In this document: in pieces, positions 9,025 through 21,943 of the stretch | Numbering within the stretch: the stretch's first letter is position 1 | How the letters are laid out: every line of letters starts with the position of its first letter | The notes under the pieces: generated by a model | What the model was told of the DNA's origin: nothing | The model's database searches: none | The model's input: only the letters and a program-made list of their open reading frames with translations | Source: Rattus norvegicus | Taxonomy: Eukaryota; Chordata; Mammalia; Rodentia; Muridae | Direction of reading: 5' to 3' | Length of the DNA: 64,000 bases | NCBI RefSeq assembly: GCF_036323735.1 | Contig: NC_086022.1 | Coordinates: 67,718,702 to 67,782,701, forward strand | Program-made: the position numbers and the translations under genes

Positions 9025-12000
9025 CTGTGGTGACGGGGAAGGGCAAGAAAAGCAGATTGAAATGTCAGCTAGAGGCTGGCAGGCAGGAGCCAGGCACGGA
9101 ACACCATGGGAACCAGGTGACCTTTGGGCCTCCTCCTTACCACGCCTTCTTCCTCCCACCTCTCTCCCTCAGACTTCACGCCTCCCCCACATCTTGAACT
9201 TCCACAGCAAAGATGCCTCCCCTCAGTGCGCTATTTGATTATCACAGGACATGCGGTGTTAACTCTCTATGCGGTTCCACATGGCTTCCCACTCCACCCT
9301 GACTCCAGTTGCGTGGCCCGTGCTAGCACAGAATGAACAGAAGCTTGGCTTGTATCTTCTCTCCCTCTCCCTCTCCCCCCCTCCCCCCCCCTTTCTCTTT
9401 CTCTTTCTCTCTCTCTCCCTCTCCCTCTCCCTCTCTCTCATATATTCTATCCCATATATTCTATCCGACTGCAGTTTCCCTCCTTCCTCTCCTCCCAGCT
9501 CCTCCCCCTATTCCAGCCCCCACATACTCCTACTCCCCTTTCCCGTCAGAAAAGGGCAGGCCTCCCACGGATACAACCAATCTGGCATACCAAGTTGCAA
9601 AATGGCTTTTGGTCTGTATTTTTTAAAGTCACTTCATGACCAACATCACCCACGTTCATTTCTGTGTTGTGGGGTACAGAGGTGTTGTGCTTCATGCAGT
9701 GGGGGAAATGTCAGCCTGGTGACAGGAGAGGCTTTAATTCTCTCTGCTCAACATATAAACATAAAAATATTTTTTTCTAGGGCTAGAGAGGTGGCTTGGC
9801 ATTTTTTAAAGCCAAGAAAAGCACTGGCTTCTCTTCCAGAGGAAGATTTGATTCCCAGCACGCACACGGCAGCTCGCAAGGGTATACAGCTCCAGTTCCA
9901 GGGTGTTTGATGCCCTCTTCTGGCCTCCATGGGCACTGCATGCATACGGTATTTAGACGTACATACACTGGCAAAACACTCATATGCACAAAATGAAAAA
10001 AAATAAAATAAAATAAAAAGTTTCCTAACAATAGCAGCCCGGGTGTGTACTGAGGATGGTCAGGGTGGCTTTCAGACAATGCCACCCTCAACCTGACATC
10101 ACCAGGAGTGTCTGGGTCCCTCTGTGGATGCTAAGGGCTTCCTGGGCACTCTCCTGTCTCCTCTGGAGAGTTCAGTAGCTTGTTTCTACTGCTGTAACTC
10201 GTACCATCAACAACCACATATGCCAAGCACCCCTACTTCATTAATAAGCCTGTTTCCGATCTGCCACCTGACTTATTCTAAAGCCAGCTGTAGTAGCAAG
10301 AGAGAAAATAGACACTGTGAGCTAATGAGAGCTACATTACATCTGCATACCTGAGAGTATACGTTACATCGTGCATTCTATATAAATGGATAACTAAGGT
10401 TCCCAAAATGGAGTTAAATTGTGAATCCAGCCAGCCAGTCCTTCCCCAGCTCAGTCCCCAGCTCCGTGGGACAAGCATGCTTACCAATGCAGCCGGAGGG
10501 CGTGCAGAAAGGCTGAGAGGCCCTCCATAACGAGGAGGATGGCAACTGTGAGGACGGCGAAGACGGCAAAAATGATGAAGACACCAACGAGCCCTCCCCA
10601 GCCTCGGAGGCGAAGGCCGATGCTCATCACCATGGTCCACAGTACCTCGGACAGCTCTGGGAGAGTGAGGGGGACATCCTCAGCCTTTGCTGTGTCACAT
10701 ACACATCTGCTCAATGCACACCACTCTCAGCCTGTCACCTCAGATGCAAAGGTGCTCTGAGGGTCATACAGGAGCTTGCCCACCACAGCTTTGATCACTG
10801 TGGTGGGGCTTCCAGCAAGAAGAACCAGGCATTGATCACCAACTAGAGCTATCGGCAGCAAAAGGAACAAATTTGAACAACACGAAATATGCACAAAATG
10901 CTAAACCTATGGGCTGGAGAGATGGCTCAGTGGTTGAGCACTGACTGCTCTTCCAGAGGTCCTGAGTTCAATTCCCAGCAACCACATGGTGGCTCACAAC
11001 CATCTGTAATGAGATCTGATGCCCTCTTCTGGTGTGTCTGAAGACAGCTACACTGTACTCATATCCATGAAATAAATGATATTTTAAAAAGTGCTAAATC
11101 TAAAAGAATGCATGAGGCATGGTTTGTCTGTAGCCCTCCCTGGGCTCAGGTGTTGAGATCTGAGCTTTCACTGTCACAGTATTTGGAGGCAGGGTCTTGG
11201 AGGGGAGGTGATCAGAAACTTGAGAGGGGTCCCATTGCCATGGGGTTAGGGAAATTAAGAACCTGTTCACTCTGGTATCTCAGCTCTCACTCTCCCACAC
11301 CTCTGTGTGAGGACGTTAGAAAGCGAGCTCCCACCCCAGCAGCCCACCCACACTGCACTCTCATCTCAAACTTCCAGCCTCCAGAGCTGTAAGAAAATCA
11401 GTTTCTGGCTGAAGCCACGGAGTCTGATGTGGCATTTTGTCACACGGGGGCCTCTCGAAGAGTCTGTTCACACGAATTCAGAAGCATGGGAAACTGTGGT
11501 AGGTTGCTTAAGGTCCGGAAAGACACTAAGGAAAAACGTTAAATGATGCAGGGACGGCACGTCTGCTATGGATAGAGTAAGGCTGTTCTCCGGGTAGTAA
11601 GGTTGCCAACTCCCCTCCAACCCCCACCCCCGACCCCACCCCCTGCCCCACACGTTCCCGGTAATACACTCACCTGCGTGAGCCAAGCTGAGAGCCCACA
11701 GCCGAAGATATGAGGCTGTATTGGAGATGCAGCCCAGGCAGTACTCAATGGTGTGGATGGCTTGGTGGACAAAGATGTCTCCAAAGTTGAACTGTAACAG
11801 AGCACTTTCTACCTTATTTAAGTTCTTTCTCGCCCTTATCTCTTCTTTTTATAGTGGGAACATTAAAATCCAATTTTCCTTTTTATTACAGTCATCTACA
11901 TATTTACGGTGTGGGGTATATTGTAATAGATCCTCATCATGTCGGGGAAATTGCAGGGCTCTGAACTCCTGTCTTCCAGTTACAAACTATATCATAGATT

Positions 12001-15000
12001 GCCATCAGCCAGAGTCACCATGGGCCAGGAAAGGGGAAGAAGAGGGTCATGGGAAGGGAATGGGAAGACACCCAAAGTCAAGAATTCTAACATTTGCTTA
12101 CAACCTTTTTTCCTTCTCAAACCTGCAATTTTCTAGAAATCTCACCAAAAAATAAAATCCATCTTCAGGAAAGGGCATGCCCTAAACCCCTTGTACAACC
12201 CTGGGGGCTTATTGGTTATAATATCCTTCAGTGTACCTCTGGAGCCAGCCTGCAATCTCACCAGAAAGAGAGAAAAAAGAAGAGTGCTGATAACCCTTTG
12301 GATTGTAACCCATGAGCTACCAAAGTGATATGTATGGCTAACGTTAAAAGACAGCTATAAATCCGGACTCTCCCTTGAGGAGCACACGCTCACACTTGGG
12401 GATGTCTTATTCTTTTCCCACGTATCTGCTTCTCTTAGCCCCTGTGCTTAAAAATCCATGTTTAAAAAAAAAATCCTTAAAAAAAACTGTCTCTCCTTTA
12501 AGAAGCCCATCGAAGGTCTTGAGTGTGTTTTAATTTTCCCCAGAGCCCTTTTTTGTTTTGTTTTGTTTTAATAAACTCTATGCTCCATACTGGCTCATTC
12601 TGAAATTCTTTTCTGTGTCAAGTTAAGGACTGGTCTCCTCAGGCTGCTGTGGACAACAGGGTGGAGTCATAGCTCATCTCCATTCTCGCTGCCCCTGACT
12701 GGCAGCCCCGTGGCTGTGGAGCACTAGACTTTATTTAGCCTTGCTCCCTGGGCCTTGGTACCCATGTGCATTCTTTCACAAGAAAGGGGGATACATGATA
12801 CCTAGATGATTGGGGCATGGGTGTTAAGAAACTTTTTGCCTAACTTGGGGAGGTGCACATTAATTTACTTGAGGAAACGGCCGGAGTACGTGGCACCATT
12901 TCCCAGCAACAACAGAAAGGTTCTGTAAGAGCTGGGCTGAGAAGGGGAGGTGAAGTCACACTGCAGCAGGACGCATGCGCAGGACAGGAAAGGGAAATGT
13001 GTTCTCAGAGAGGAAACTGAACCTGAAAGGAAAATCTAGGTGGTTTGCGCTATTGTTGAGTCCAGTGTCAAAGGGAAGTTGGAAACCAGGGCCTGTTAGC
13101 TGACAGCAGACAGAACTCAGGTAGCGATGTTTCAGGAAAGGTGGGGGGGGGGGGGGGGAGGAGTGAAAGAAGTCAGAAGTCAGTGGTGAGCAGAAATGTC
13201 TAAGCAGAAAGAGGTGAAACATGGCAAAAGATTAATCTACAGGCACAATGGATCAGACAGCTCCCGCAGGGATTAGTCTAGCCAGATAGGAAGGAGGAGA
13301 GTGGCTGGAAGACCCCGTAGCTGTCACTATTCCCTATTCTCTGCTAACTTGGGAGCAACAGCCCCTGGAGCAGCTCACAGCCCAGTGAGGAGAGCACGCA
13401 GAAAGGCAGCGGCCACACCATAGCATGGTGACTGTTCTGGCTGGGTATTTCGGGATTATGGGAAGGTCTCCTACCCAGTTGGGGTCAGGGATCATACAGG
13501 CCTCGAAGTGCTTGAGCCTAAGTAGCTACCAAGGACGGCATTGACAACACTGAATTGGAGGAAGCAGCAGCTGAACTTGCAGGTGCTGAGTTTGGGGGTT
13601 GGGGGTGGGGAACGAGCTACAAGAGAAGAAGCATACAGCAGGGAATTCTAGATATACACTAGGGCTTAGAAAAGCCAGATACATTATGTTGGAAAAAGGG
13701 GTTAGGAGCCATAGCAATCCACTGCTTACTTCAATACCTCAAGTTAGACCAAAGCTGTGTGGCACCATAGATGGTACCAGTGCTGGGCTCTCTCAACGCT
13801 ACTGATGCTTGGGGTTGGGTTCTCAGCTTAAGGGACCCCCTAGGCTGCTGGGCGGATAAGTCGGTTGGTACTTACATGCTCTTAAAGATAACAGCAGTAA
13901 GTGGCCAAAAGAGTAAAGCATTTTCAAATTCGATGTTAGCTTCCTGTTCCGATCTACTTAGATCTCTCCCTCCCCTGGGCTTTCTGAAACCTCCTGACCA
14001 AGGAGCCACAGGCGGAGACCAGCAGAAGCCTCTAGACCCTCCAGCCTGTGCCTGAATTCATTCAGGCAGGATGGCATCTGCACCCTTGTGGCTGTAAGGA
14101 TCCCATCCCAATTCTAGACTCTGTGCAAACTGAGAGGCTGGCCTTTGGTACTCTAGTCTCAGGTACCTCCTCCTCGTGTCCTTCCTTCGTCCCATGGGCA
14201 CCTGCAGTCTTCTTAACAGAGGGGCCCTCCATGGCATCCTCATGGATCGTGAAGGACTGCAGCTGTTGACAAGCAAGGAGAGGAAGACACTTTCAGCTTG
14301 ACCTCTGAGTTATTAAAGGTATTAACAAAACAGTGACCTCATTCAGTGTCAGCTACGTACCTCTTACCTATCATGCTGTGGTTATTTGGCCTTTTGCTAT
14401 GTTATTCTTCATTCAGACCCCACATGAATGAGAGTTGAGGTTAATATCCACCTTACATTTTAGGAAAGTAGAATTTAATGCCCACAGTCATTGAAGACAT
14501 CTGAAATCTCAATGCGGTTAGCTGTATCTTCTGCACTAACAGAAGAAGTCAGGGAGTCATCCATGCTCCCCAGGAGAGGGTAATCTCCCCAAATACTATT
14601 TACGTTACTGTGTACCCTGGGTACCACCAAGAGGCCCAACGTAGGTTAGACAAAAGAAAAAAAAAATAAAACACTGAAGTTGATATTTGGCAGTAGCAGA
14701 AAGTTATTCATAAATTAAAACTGATCTATTTGAATGTGCCTACTAGAGGGTTTCCTAGGATATAGGCTGCAGCATGGAGTGAAATCAAACCTTAGAAAAT
14801 TAATTAAGAGTAATTTATAATATTCATTTTAAAAGTAGAATTACCTGGGGGCTATGGGGGTGAATGTCTGTGATCCTAGCACTAGGGAAGTGGAGGCAAG
14901 AGGATTGCTTCAGGTTGAGGCTAACCTGGGCTACATAGTGAATACCAGATCAGCCAAGGTTATATAGTGAGACTCTGTCTTTAAAAAACAACAGTCTAAG

Positions 15001-16134
15001 GGTTGGGGATTTAGCTCAGTGGTAGAGCGCTTGCCTAGCAAGTGCAAGGCCCTGGGTTCGGTCCCCAGCTCCGAAAAAAAAAAAAAAAAAAACAGCAGTC
15101 TAGATGCTTATTAATCTTCAGTGACAACTGGATAGGACAGACACTTTCCTCTGAGCAGAGTCTAAAGGACTCCAGACTCACTGTGTTTGGGAAATAAATG
15201 TGTGAAGGACACACTCGTGAGGCCTCCCCAGGCCTTGCAGGGAAGCCCACCACGCTATCCTCACCCAAGACTATTTCTAGGAATGTGTGCTATGATCCAC
15301 AGTGGGCAAACTAAAAGCCAGCACTTACCTGAGATTTCTGGTGCTTGGCTCTAAGGATAAATGGCTTAATCAAAAGCATCCACGGCACAGACACCAACGC
15401 TATAATGACAAAGAAAGTCTGGACTTCTTGCTGTAAGATCAAAATGATGACCAGTCACTAAGATGACCACAAAGGACCCTTCCCACGCACAGAGGGATTT
15501 CCTGTCCTCCAGTAGGGAAGACAGGCACTTCAGCAGCCCCTGTACCATCTAAAGCATCCCCACACATCACCCTCACATCTGCTGCCTTCCTAGTGTAGAC
15601 AGAACTGCTATTCTACCAAGCTCTGAGCCCACGGAAGGATGGGAATCATTTCTGTGTTGCGTACTCTCTATGTGGCCCTTGTGATATTCTCACACCATAC
15701 AGAGCCAGTCTTTAAAACAAGTCCCCTAGGGACACACCCTGAAGGCAGCTCTGTTTCCCTCCCTCTAACTCTGCCCCATGACATAGTTTCCCTGGTTGCA
15801 GAAGGAAACTGGCAGGTCACATAGCTCCAACCATCTCTATGCTGAAGGCCTTGGTCATCTTACGTTCAATCAATAATTACATATTTCTTCCAGTGTGAGG
15901 TAATTATTTGAGCTCTCTCATCCTCTTTTCCTCCCCACTCCCTTCAAAAAGAAACCAAGAGTTCCCCAACTCCCTCTACACAAAGCTTTCTGTTTCATGT
16001 CTCCTCATAGGTTGGGATTTCTGCCAAGCACTCAGAGCCCAGTTTCTCATGGCTTCCCCTTTGACCACTGCTGAGACCCAAGAGGAAACTCCAGCTTCAG
16101 ATTTCCTTTCAGGACCCCCCCCCCCCGACCTTGG

Positions 16135-16171
<37 letters not shown>

Positions 16172-18458
16172 CCTCATCCACATTTCCCGGTTCTGAGGAT
16201 GGATTCAGCTGCTGTTGTGGAAAGAAGGGAAGGTGTCTTGACTAGGACAGGGACAGAAAACAGCTCCAGAGCTAAGGAAATGCCGCAGGTGAACCTTCCA
16301 GTTTCCTCAGCTGTTCTCGCCAGCTCAAGGTTCCTGTCAGGTGATGGATTATGGGAGTGGTGGCAACACATTCTACCCAGTAGGAACATTTTATCCGTAT
16401 CTGCTCAGTCTCCTACCCTCCATTTTACGTGCTCAAAAGAGGGCGGAGCTACGCATCCTCACCCTGTCCTTATCCAAGGAAGCCCCTGCCCATAAAGCTA
16501 CCTCTCTGCCGTTTGTCTGTTTTTTCAACCAGACCTCCGGTGCCTAGACTTGGTAAGGGGCGTTAGGCAAAGACAGACAGAGCAAAGCGAAGTGGAGATG
16601 GCAGTGACTGCCGTTTGTTATGGAAATCTCAAACTGTATCAACATAATTAATCTTTCTAGGTGGCCTTGGGGAAGGCAAGCAAGGCCCTGTAATGTTTTT
16701 AAATGGAACACGAAGTTGGGAAGCCACAGGCTGCAATGCCTGGTGCCTCTTCCAAACTAAGTGAACCCCTGGCCTCTATAGAGATAGTTAACACTGGAAA
16801 CACTTGGTTACTCTAAGGCCAAATCTTACAAGAAAGGATTTGTTACACGGTTACTCTAAGGCCAGTATTGACAAAAAAAGGTTTGCTTGGGAAATCCAAA
16901 GAAACGTTCACACTGGTGCCAGCATGGGATAAATGAACCTTTAAGACATACTCCTTTTGTGCCAGCATTCTGGGGCCAGCTAACAACAAGTCAGACACAA
17001 AAGGGCCCTCTGAGGTAGGTCTCTTTTCTGATTATCTAAAACCATCTCTTACAAAAGCCTTGTCAGGAGGCAGGTTTTCTTCTTGCTTGACACCTCTGAA
17101 GGGAAGGGAACACAGCAGGGGCCAGGGAAAAGGCTCAAAGTCGGCTAGGAGTTAATGTTTGCAGGCCCTGGCTTCCATGGAAGAGCCACCTGTGTGAGCC
17201 TAGCCACAGAACTCGGTCCAGGAGTCAGGGTCCATTCATCAAAAGCTGCCCTCTACCTGCATTAGCCGGCTTATCTCTGGGTGAGACCAAAGTAACAGAA
17301 TGATTCACTGGGTTCTTTTTACATCCAGTCCCAAGGAAGCACGTCTATTATTTCAAGATAAAATACACTTTATGGGGAGAAGGAACATACGGGGAGCAGG
17401 AAGGGAGGACAAATGAAAATAAAGTATGACAATCCGGATGTGTGGTGGTGCAGTGAGGAAACCCGTGATTTGTATGCCCGCCTAAACACCACTAAGACAC
17501 CTAACAAATTAGCATTTGAACCCACTGAAAATAGTAGGTTACACTCAACTGCCCATCTCTGCAAGTTCCACATCTGCATGTCCAGCCAATCAAAAATATT
17601 AACAAAACAGAACTCTTTAAACACATACCAGACTTTTTTCGAGTCATTATTTCCCCCTAGAAAATGGCATCCCAGCGATTTACATTGCATTCACATTGCA
17701 CTGGATGCCAGAGTGATCCAGAGAATGTAGGGGAAAAGCTCAGCATGGTGGCGCACACTTTAGTCCCAGCACTTGGGAGGCAGAGGAAAGTGGATCTTTC
17801 TGAGTTTGAGGCCAGCCTGGTCTACAAAGTGAGTTCCAGATCAGCCAGGGTTGTTATACAGAGAAAGCCCATCTCAGAGGGTGAGTGGCAGAACCCTGCT
17901 CCCCGTATGGGAGACTACACGGACTCTACACAAATACTGTACCACTTTACACAGGAGATTTGAGCATCTGTGGATCTGAGGATCTACAGGGGTTTTCTGT
18001 GTCCTAGAACAATCCCCTGTAGGTCCCCAGGGGCGGCTGTTAAGGCTGACAAAAAGGTTAAAGGAAACAGGAAAGACAGGGTGAGAGTAAAATCTAACTG
18101 TTGGAACATACATCCATGGAAGAACAGAAAATGGGGTGACCTCCTGCTGTCTTTGGGAATTATGGGATAGCAGAAGCCTAGCCCACAGTTTTCTAGAAAG
18201 CCACCATCCGTGGAAACAGAGGAACTTCGCTTTGGGTTTTATTTTCATTTTCTTTTGTGTGAATCTTAGCTAAAGTTTGCTTCTTTTAACAAAATATTTT
18301 ATTTGCTTGTTTATATGTAGACAGCGTTCCACTGTGTAGCCCTAGTTGTCACGGAACACCCTCTGTATAAGACCTCAAACGTAGAGATCTGTCTGCCTGG
18401 GTTTCTCAAGCAAGATCTTTTAAGCCCCCCCCCCCCTTCTCTCTTTTTTTTTTTTCCT

Positions 18459-18491
<33 letters not shown>

Positions 18492-21400
18492 CTTTTTTTA
18501 CATTTACTTATACATTTATTTTGCAAGCGTGTGGAGATCAGAGGACAACTTGAGGGAGTTGGTTTGCTCCTTTCACCGTAAGGGTCCCAGGAACTGAACG
18601 CGGTCACCAGGACGGCAGTGAGCACTTAACCAGCTGTTGAGCTATCCTGCCAGTCTAAGATTTTTAAATCTTCAAGGTTTAAAACTTAAACTGGAGCATT
18701 TTACAATTTAAGCCAATCCATCAGAAGGATTATTTTTTTCCTCTTCTCCTAGCCAGTTTCCAACTCCTCAACAGTCATGTCCCTTGTGTATTACCCCAGC
18801 AGGAGGACTGACAGCCACAAAACTCTGCCTGTCCCCATATTTAATGAGAACACAAGGTTCTTCCCGGAGTGCCAAAATGGCTCAATCTTGCAAAGAACGA
18901 CTCTCTGCAGTACTCAGACCGTGAGAGACATTTTACAGAATCGAGTGGGTCTGAGGAGGTATTTCCAAAGCAGAGCTACCTGATGGCCGTACAGGGGTGC
19001 GTTGGACGAGTCATCGTAGTCAAACAGAAACATGCCGATGAAGTGGATGAGGATGCTGGGTGCCTTCTGGGATGTGTGGGCATCATATTGACACCACTTG
19101 AAAATGATCATGAAAACCAGGTATCCAAACAGACTCAGCATAAAAATCATCTCGGGGATGAACTGCAGAATGATGTTGAGGGTTCGTCTGAAGTAGCTGG
19201 GGGTGGAAAACACAGGTAAGACAAGATGGAGCATTAACAGAACGTTGGCGCTTAAGAGCGCCCCCTAGAGCACACGGTGCTCATTTCCTTCTTGAGCACC
19301 TGACGGCACACAGCTGTACTCCCCTGGCAAACACAAATGTGCATGGAAAGAAAAGGAGAGAGAAAAAAAGCAACATGGGGGGGTGCTTTGGCACAGATTT
19401 GGGGAACCTAGGTCTAGAAGGGTACCATCCAGTGATCTGGCCACAGCTTCTCATGAAGACTTCACTCCTAAGTCCTATTTGAAGGTGAAATGAAGCAATA
19501 ACAAGACATTTGGAAGCTTTCTCCTGTGCATGTGCTGAGGCAGGGTCTCCCAGTCTACAGCCCATGGGCTAGACGGAGCCTGGAAACTAAGACTGATTCT
19601 GAGGCTGGAGAGGTGGCTTAGTGATCAAGACTACTTACTGCTCTTCCAGAGAGGACCCAAGTTGGATTCCCAGCAGTCACATCAGGTGGATTAACGTCAG
19701 TGCCATGGCTTCATTTTCTGGTACCCTCCCCCCACCACACACACACACGCACATCTCTCTCTGTGTTTCTCTCTGTCTCTCTCTCTCTCTCTGTCTCTGT
19801 CTCTCTCACACACACACACACATACACACACACACAACTTAGTGGTTCTCACTTTTTCATGATTGGATTGAAAAGAAACACTAAAAGCTGGATCTGAATC
19901 ATGTTCTAGCACTCCCTGGGCCACACAGTGAGTCACAGGGCAGCCTCCACAACTTAATGAGAGCTTGTCTCAGAACTAAAGGAGTGAAAAAATAAAACCA
20001 GGCATCATGATTTCTATCATCCCAGAACGTGGGAAGTAGAAGCCGGAGGACCTGGGAATCCGGGCCATCCTTCGATATATACCAAGTTCAAGACCAGTCT
20101 GCACTCCGTGAGACCCCACCTTTAAAGCAGGAGGGCTGTGACTGTTCTATAGCTCAGGAGCAGAACCGTTGCCTAGTGTGGTGGTTTGGATGAGCACGGC
20201 TCCCATGGGTTCATGCATTTGCCTACTTAGTCTCCAGTTGGTGGACTGTTTGAGAAGGATTAGAAGGTGTGGCCTTATTGAAATAGGTGTGGCCTTGTTG
20301 GAGAAGGTGTGGTATTAGGTCTCCTGTCTATCTCTCTGTCTGTGTCTCTCTGTGTCTCTCTGTGTCTCTCTGTCTTTCTCTCTGTGTCTATGTGTCTGAG
20401 TGTGTATGTGCATCTGTGTGTCTGTGTGTGTATGTGCCTGTGTGTCTGTGTGTGTCTGTGTCTCTATGTGTGTCTCTGTGTGCCCGTGTATGTCTGTGTG
20501 TGTGTCTCTGTGTGTATGTCTGTGTGTGTGTGTATGTCTGTGTCTGTGTGTATACGTCTATGTGTCTGTGTGTGTGTGTCTATGTGTCTGTGTGTCTATG
20601 TGTGTGTGTGTGTCTATGTGTCTGTTTCTATGTGTCTGTGTGTGTGTGTGTGCGTGTGTGTGTGTGTGTGTCAGGATGTAAAGCTCTCAGCTACTACTCC
20701 GGCTCCATGCCTACCTGCCAGCTGCCATGCTTCCCATTATGCTGATAATGGACTAACCCTCCGAAACTCTAAGGAAGCCTCAAGTTAAACAGTTTCTGTT
20801 ACAGAAGTTGCCATGGTCAGTGTCTCATCATAGCAATAGAACAGTGCCCAAGACACCTAGCCTGTGTGAGCCCTGCGTGCAGTTCCTAATACCTCAAGAA
20901 AAGAGGAGAGTATTTTACGATCCTGAAATTCTATAAATTCTTTCAAGACACAAGGCCAAGATAGAGTAATAGAAAGGTCAGGACCTTGTGCTGTAAGACA
21001 CAGCCCATCCAGGCTAAGAGGGGAGGAGCTCTAGAGAGAGAAAAGTCCCCAATGTCTATTAGGAGGCCAATGGACGTCCAGCTGGAAAGCACCTTCCCCA
21101 CAGATCTTTAGCTTCTCACTCACAGACTTCCCTCGGGGCTCCACATCCTTGATCTTCCAAGTAGAACTACATCCATGGCCTCTCAGTTACACTCACCCTG
21201 GAACTGGTTCTTGCCAACAAAATGGGACCAGAAATGGCACCTGTGACCTTGCGTGGGAAGCTTTAAAACTCACCTGCAGGGCTCCAGGAAGTGGCCACCC
21301 ATCTTCTGAGTCCCTTTGTATGAGGAGAACAGGTGTGGCGCCCATGTGGTCCCTTCTGCAATGAATGCTTCATGGTCTTAAGCCATTGAAGCTGGAATTG

Positions 21401-21888
21401 TTCTTTTTCCTGTAACCTGACCCAGTCTTGTCATATATCTTCCTTTTCCTCTCCTTCCTTTACTTCCTTGGGTTTTTTTGTTTTGTTTTGTTTTTTTAAG
21501 ACAGGATCTCCCATAGCCCAGGCTGGCCTTAAACATGCTATGTAGCTAAACCTTGAATTTCTGGGAACCCAAGTGCTGCATGTGCAATTCCGTTTTGCAG
21601 TGTTGGAGGCTGAACCTGGCTTTATGCACACCAGGCAGACACTGCATCAGCTGAACCACATCCCCCATTCTATTGTGTTTAGCATGATAAGCTCACACTG
21701 TCAGGCACTGAGCCTATGATCACATTCACTAGGAGCTAAACTGACTGATTCAAGCTCTCCCTCATTTCTGTGAGCCAATGCCCCCCTTTCTCCTAGGCAG
21801 CAAGTTCGATTTGTCTGGTACCTGCAGAGATGAACAGATGAGAGTGAGGAGGAGAGGGAGAGGAGAGGAGAGGAGAGGAGAGGAGAGG

Positions 21889-21943
<55 letters not shown>

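Larger units (their letters stand above)
9025..10484 (-). other. Atp6v0a4: Atp6v0a4 last intron
   Basis: It contains a CT-rich tract (9359-9440) that creates long artificial proline/serine/leucine frames, and a forward B3 SINE (9779-10019). No other exon-like sequence was seen. Confidence 0.8.
14263..15328 (-). other. Atp6v0a4: Atp6v0a4 intron 16
   Basis: It contains a forward B1-type SINE (about 14853-14990) followed directly by a forward ID element (15001-15092). Confidence 0.8.
15431..18979 (-). other. Atp6v0a4: Atp6v0a4 intron 15
   Basis: It contains a C-run followed by a T-run (16116-16164), a forward B1 (17740-17880), a C/T-rich tract (18426-18500) and a reverse B3-like SINE (about 18500-18660). 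The rest shows nothing I recognise; frames such as 15908-16495 (+) are carried by the homopolymers. Confidence 0.75.

Noticed and set aside
9269..9910. A 213-codon plus-strand open frame
   Set aside because: It runs over a CT tract and into a B3 SINE. Its protein is Pro/Ser/Leu low complexity followed by SINE-encoded sequence.
15908..16495. A 195-codon plus-strand open frame
   Set aside because: It includes a poly-Phe block from a T homopolymer; no homology recognised and it lies in an Atp6v0a4 intron.
20287..20788. Long plus-strand open frames (up to 159 codons) rich in Cys, Val, Leu and Ser
   Set aside because: They are produced entirely by the TG/TCTG repeat, which is stop-free in three frames. 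No start context, no splice sites and no family resemblance.
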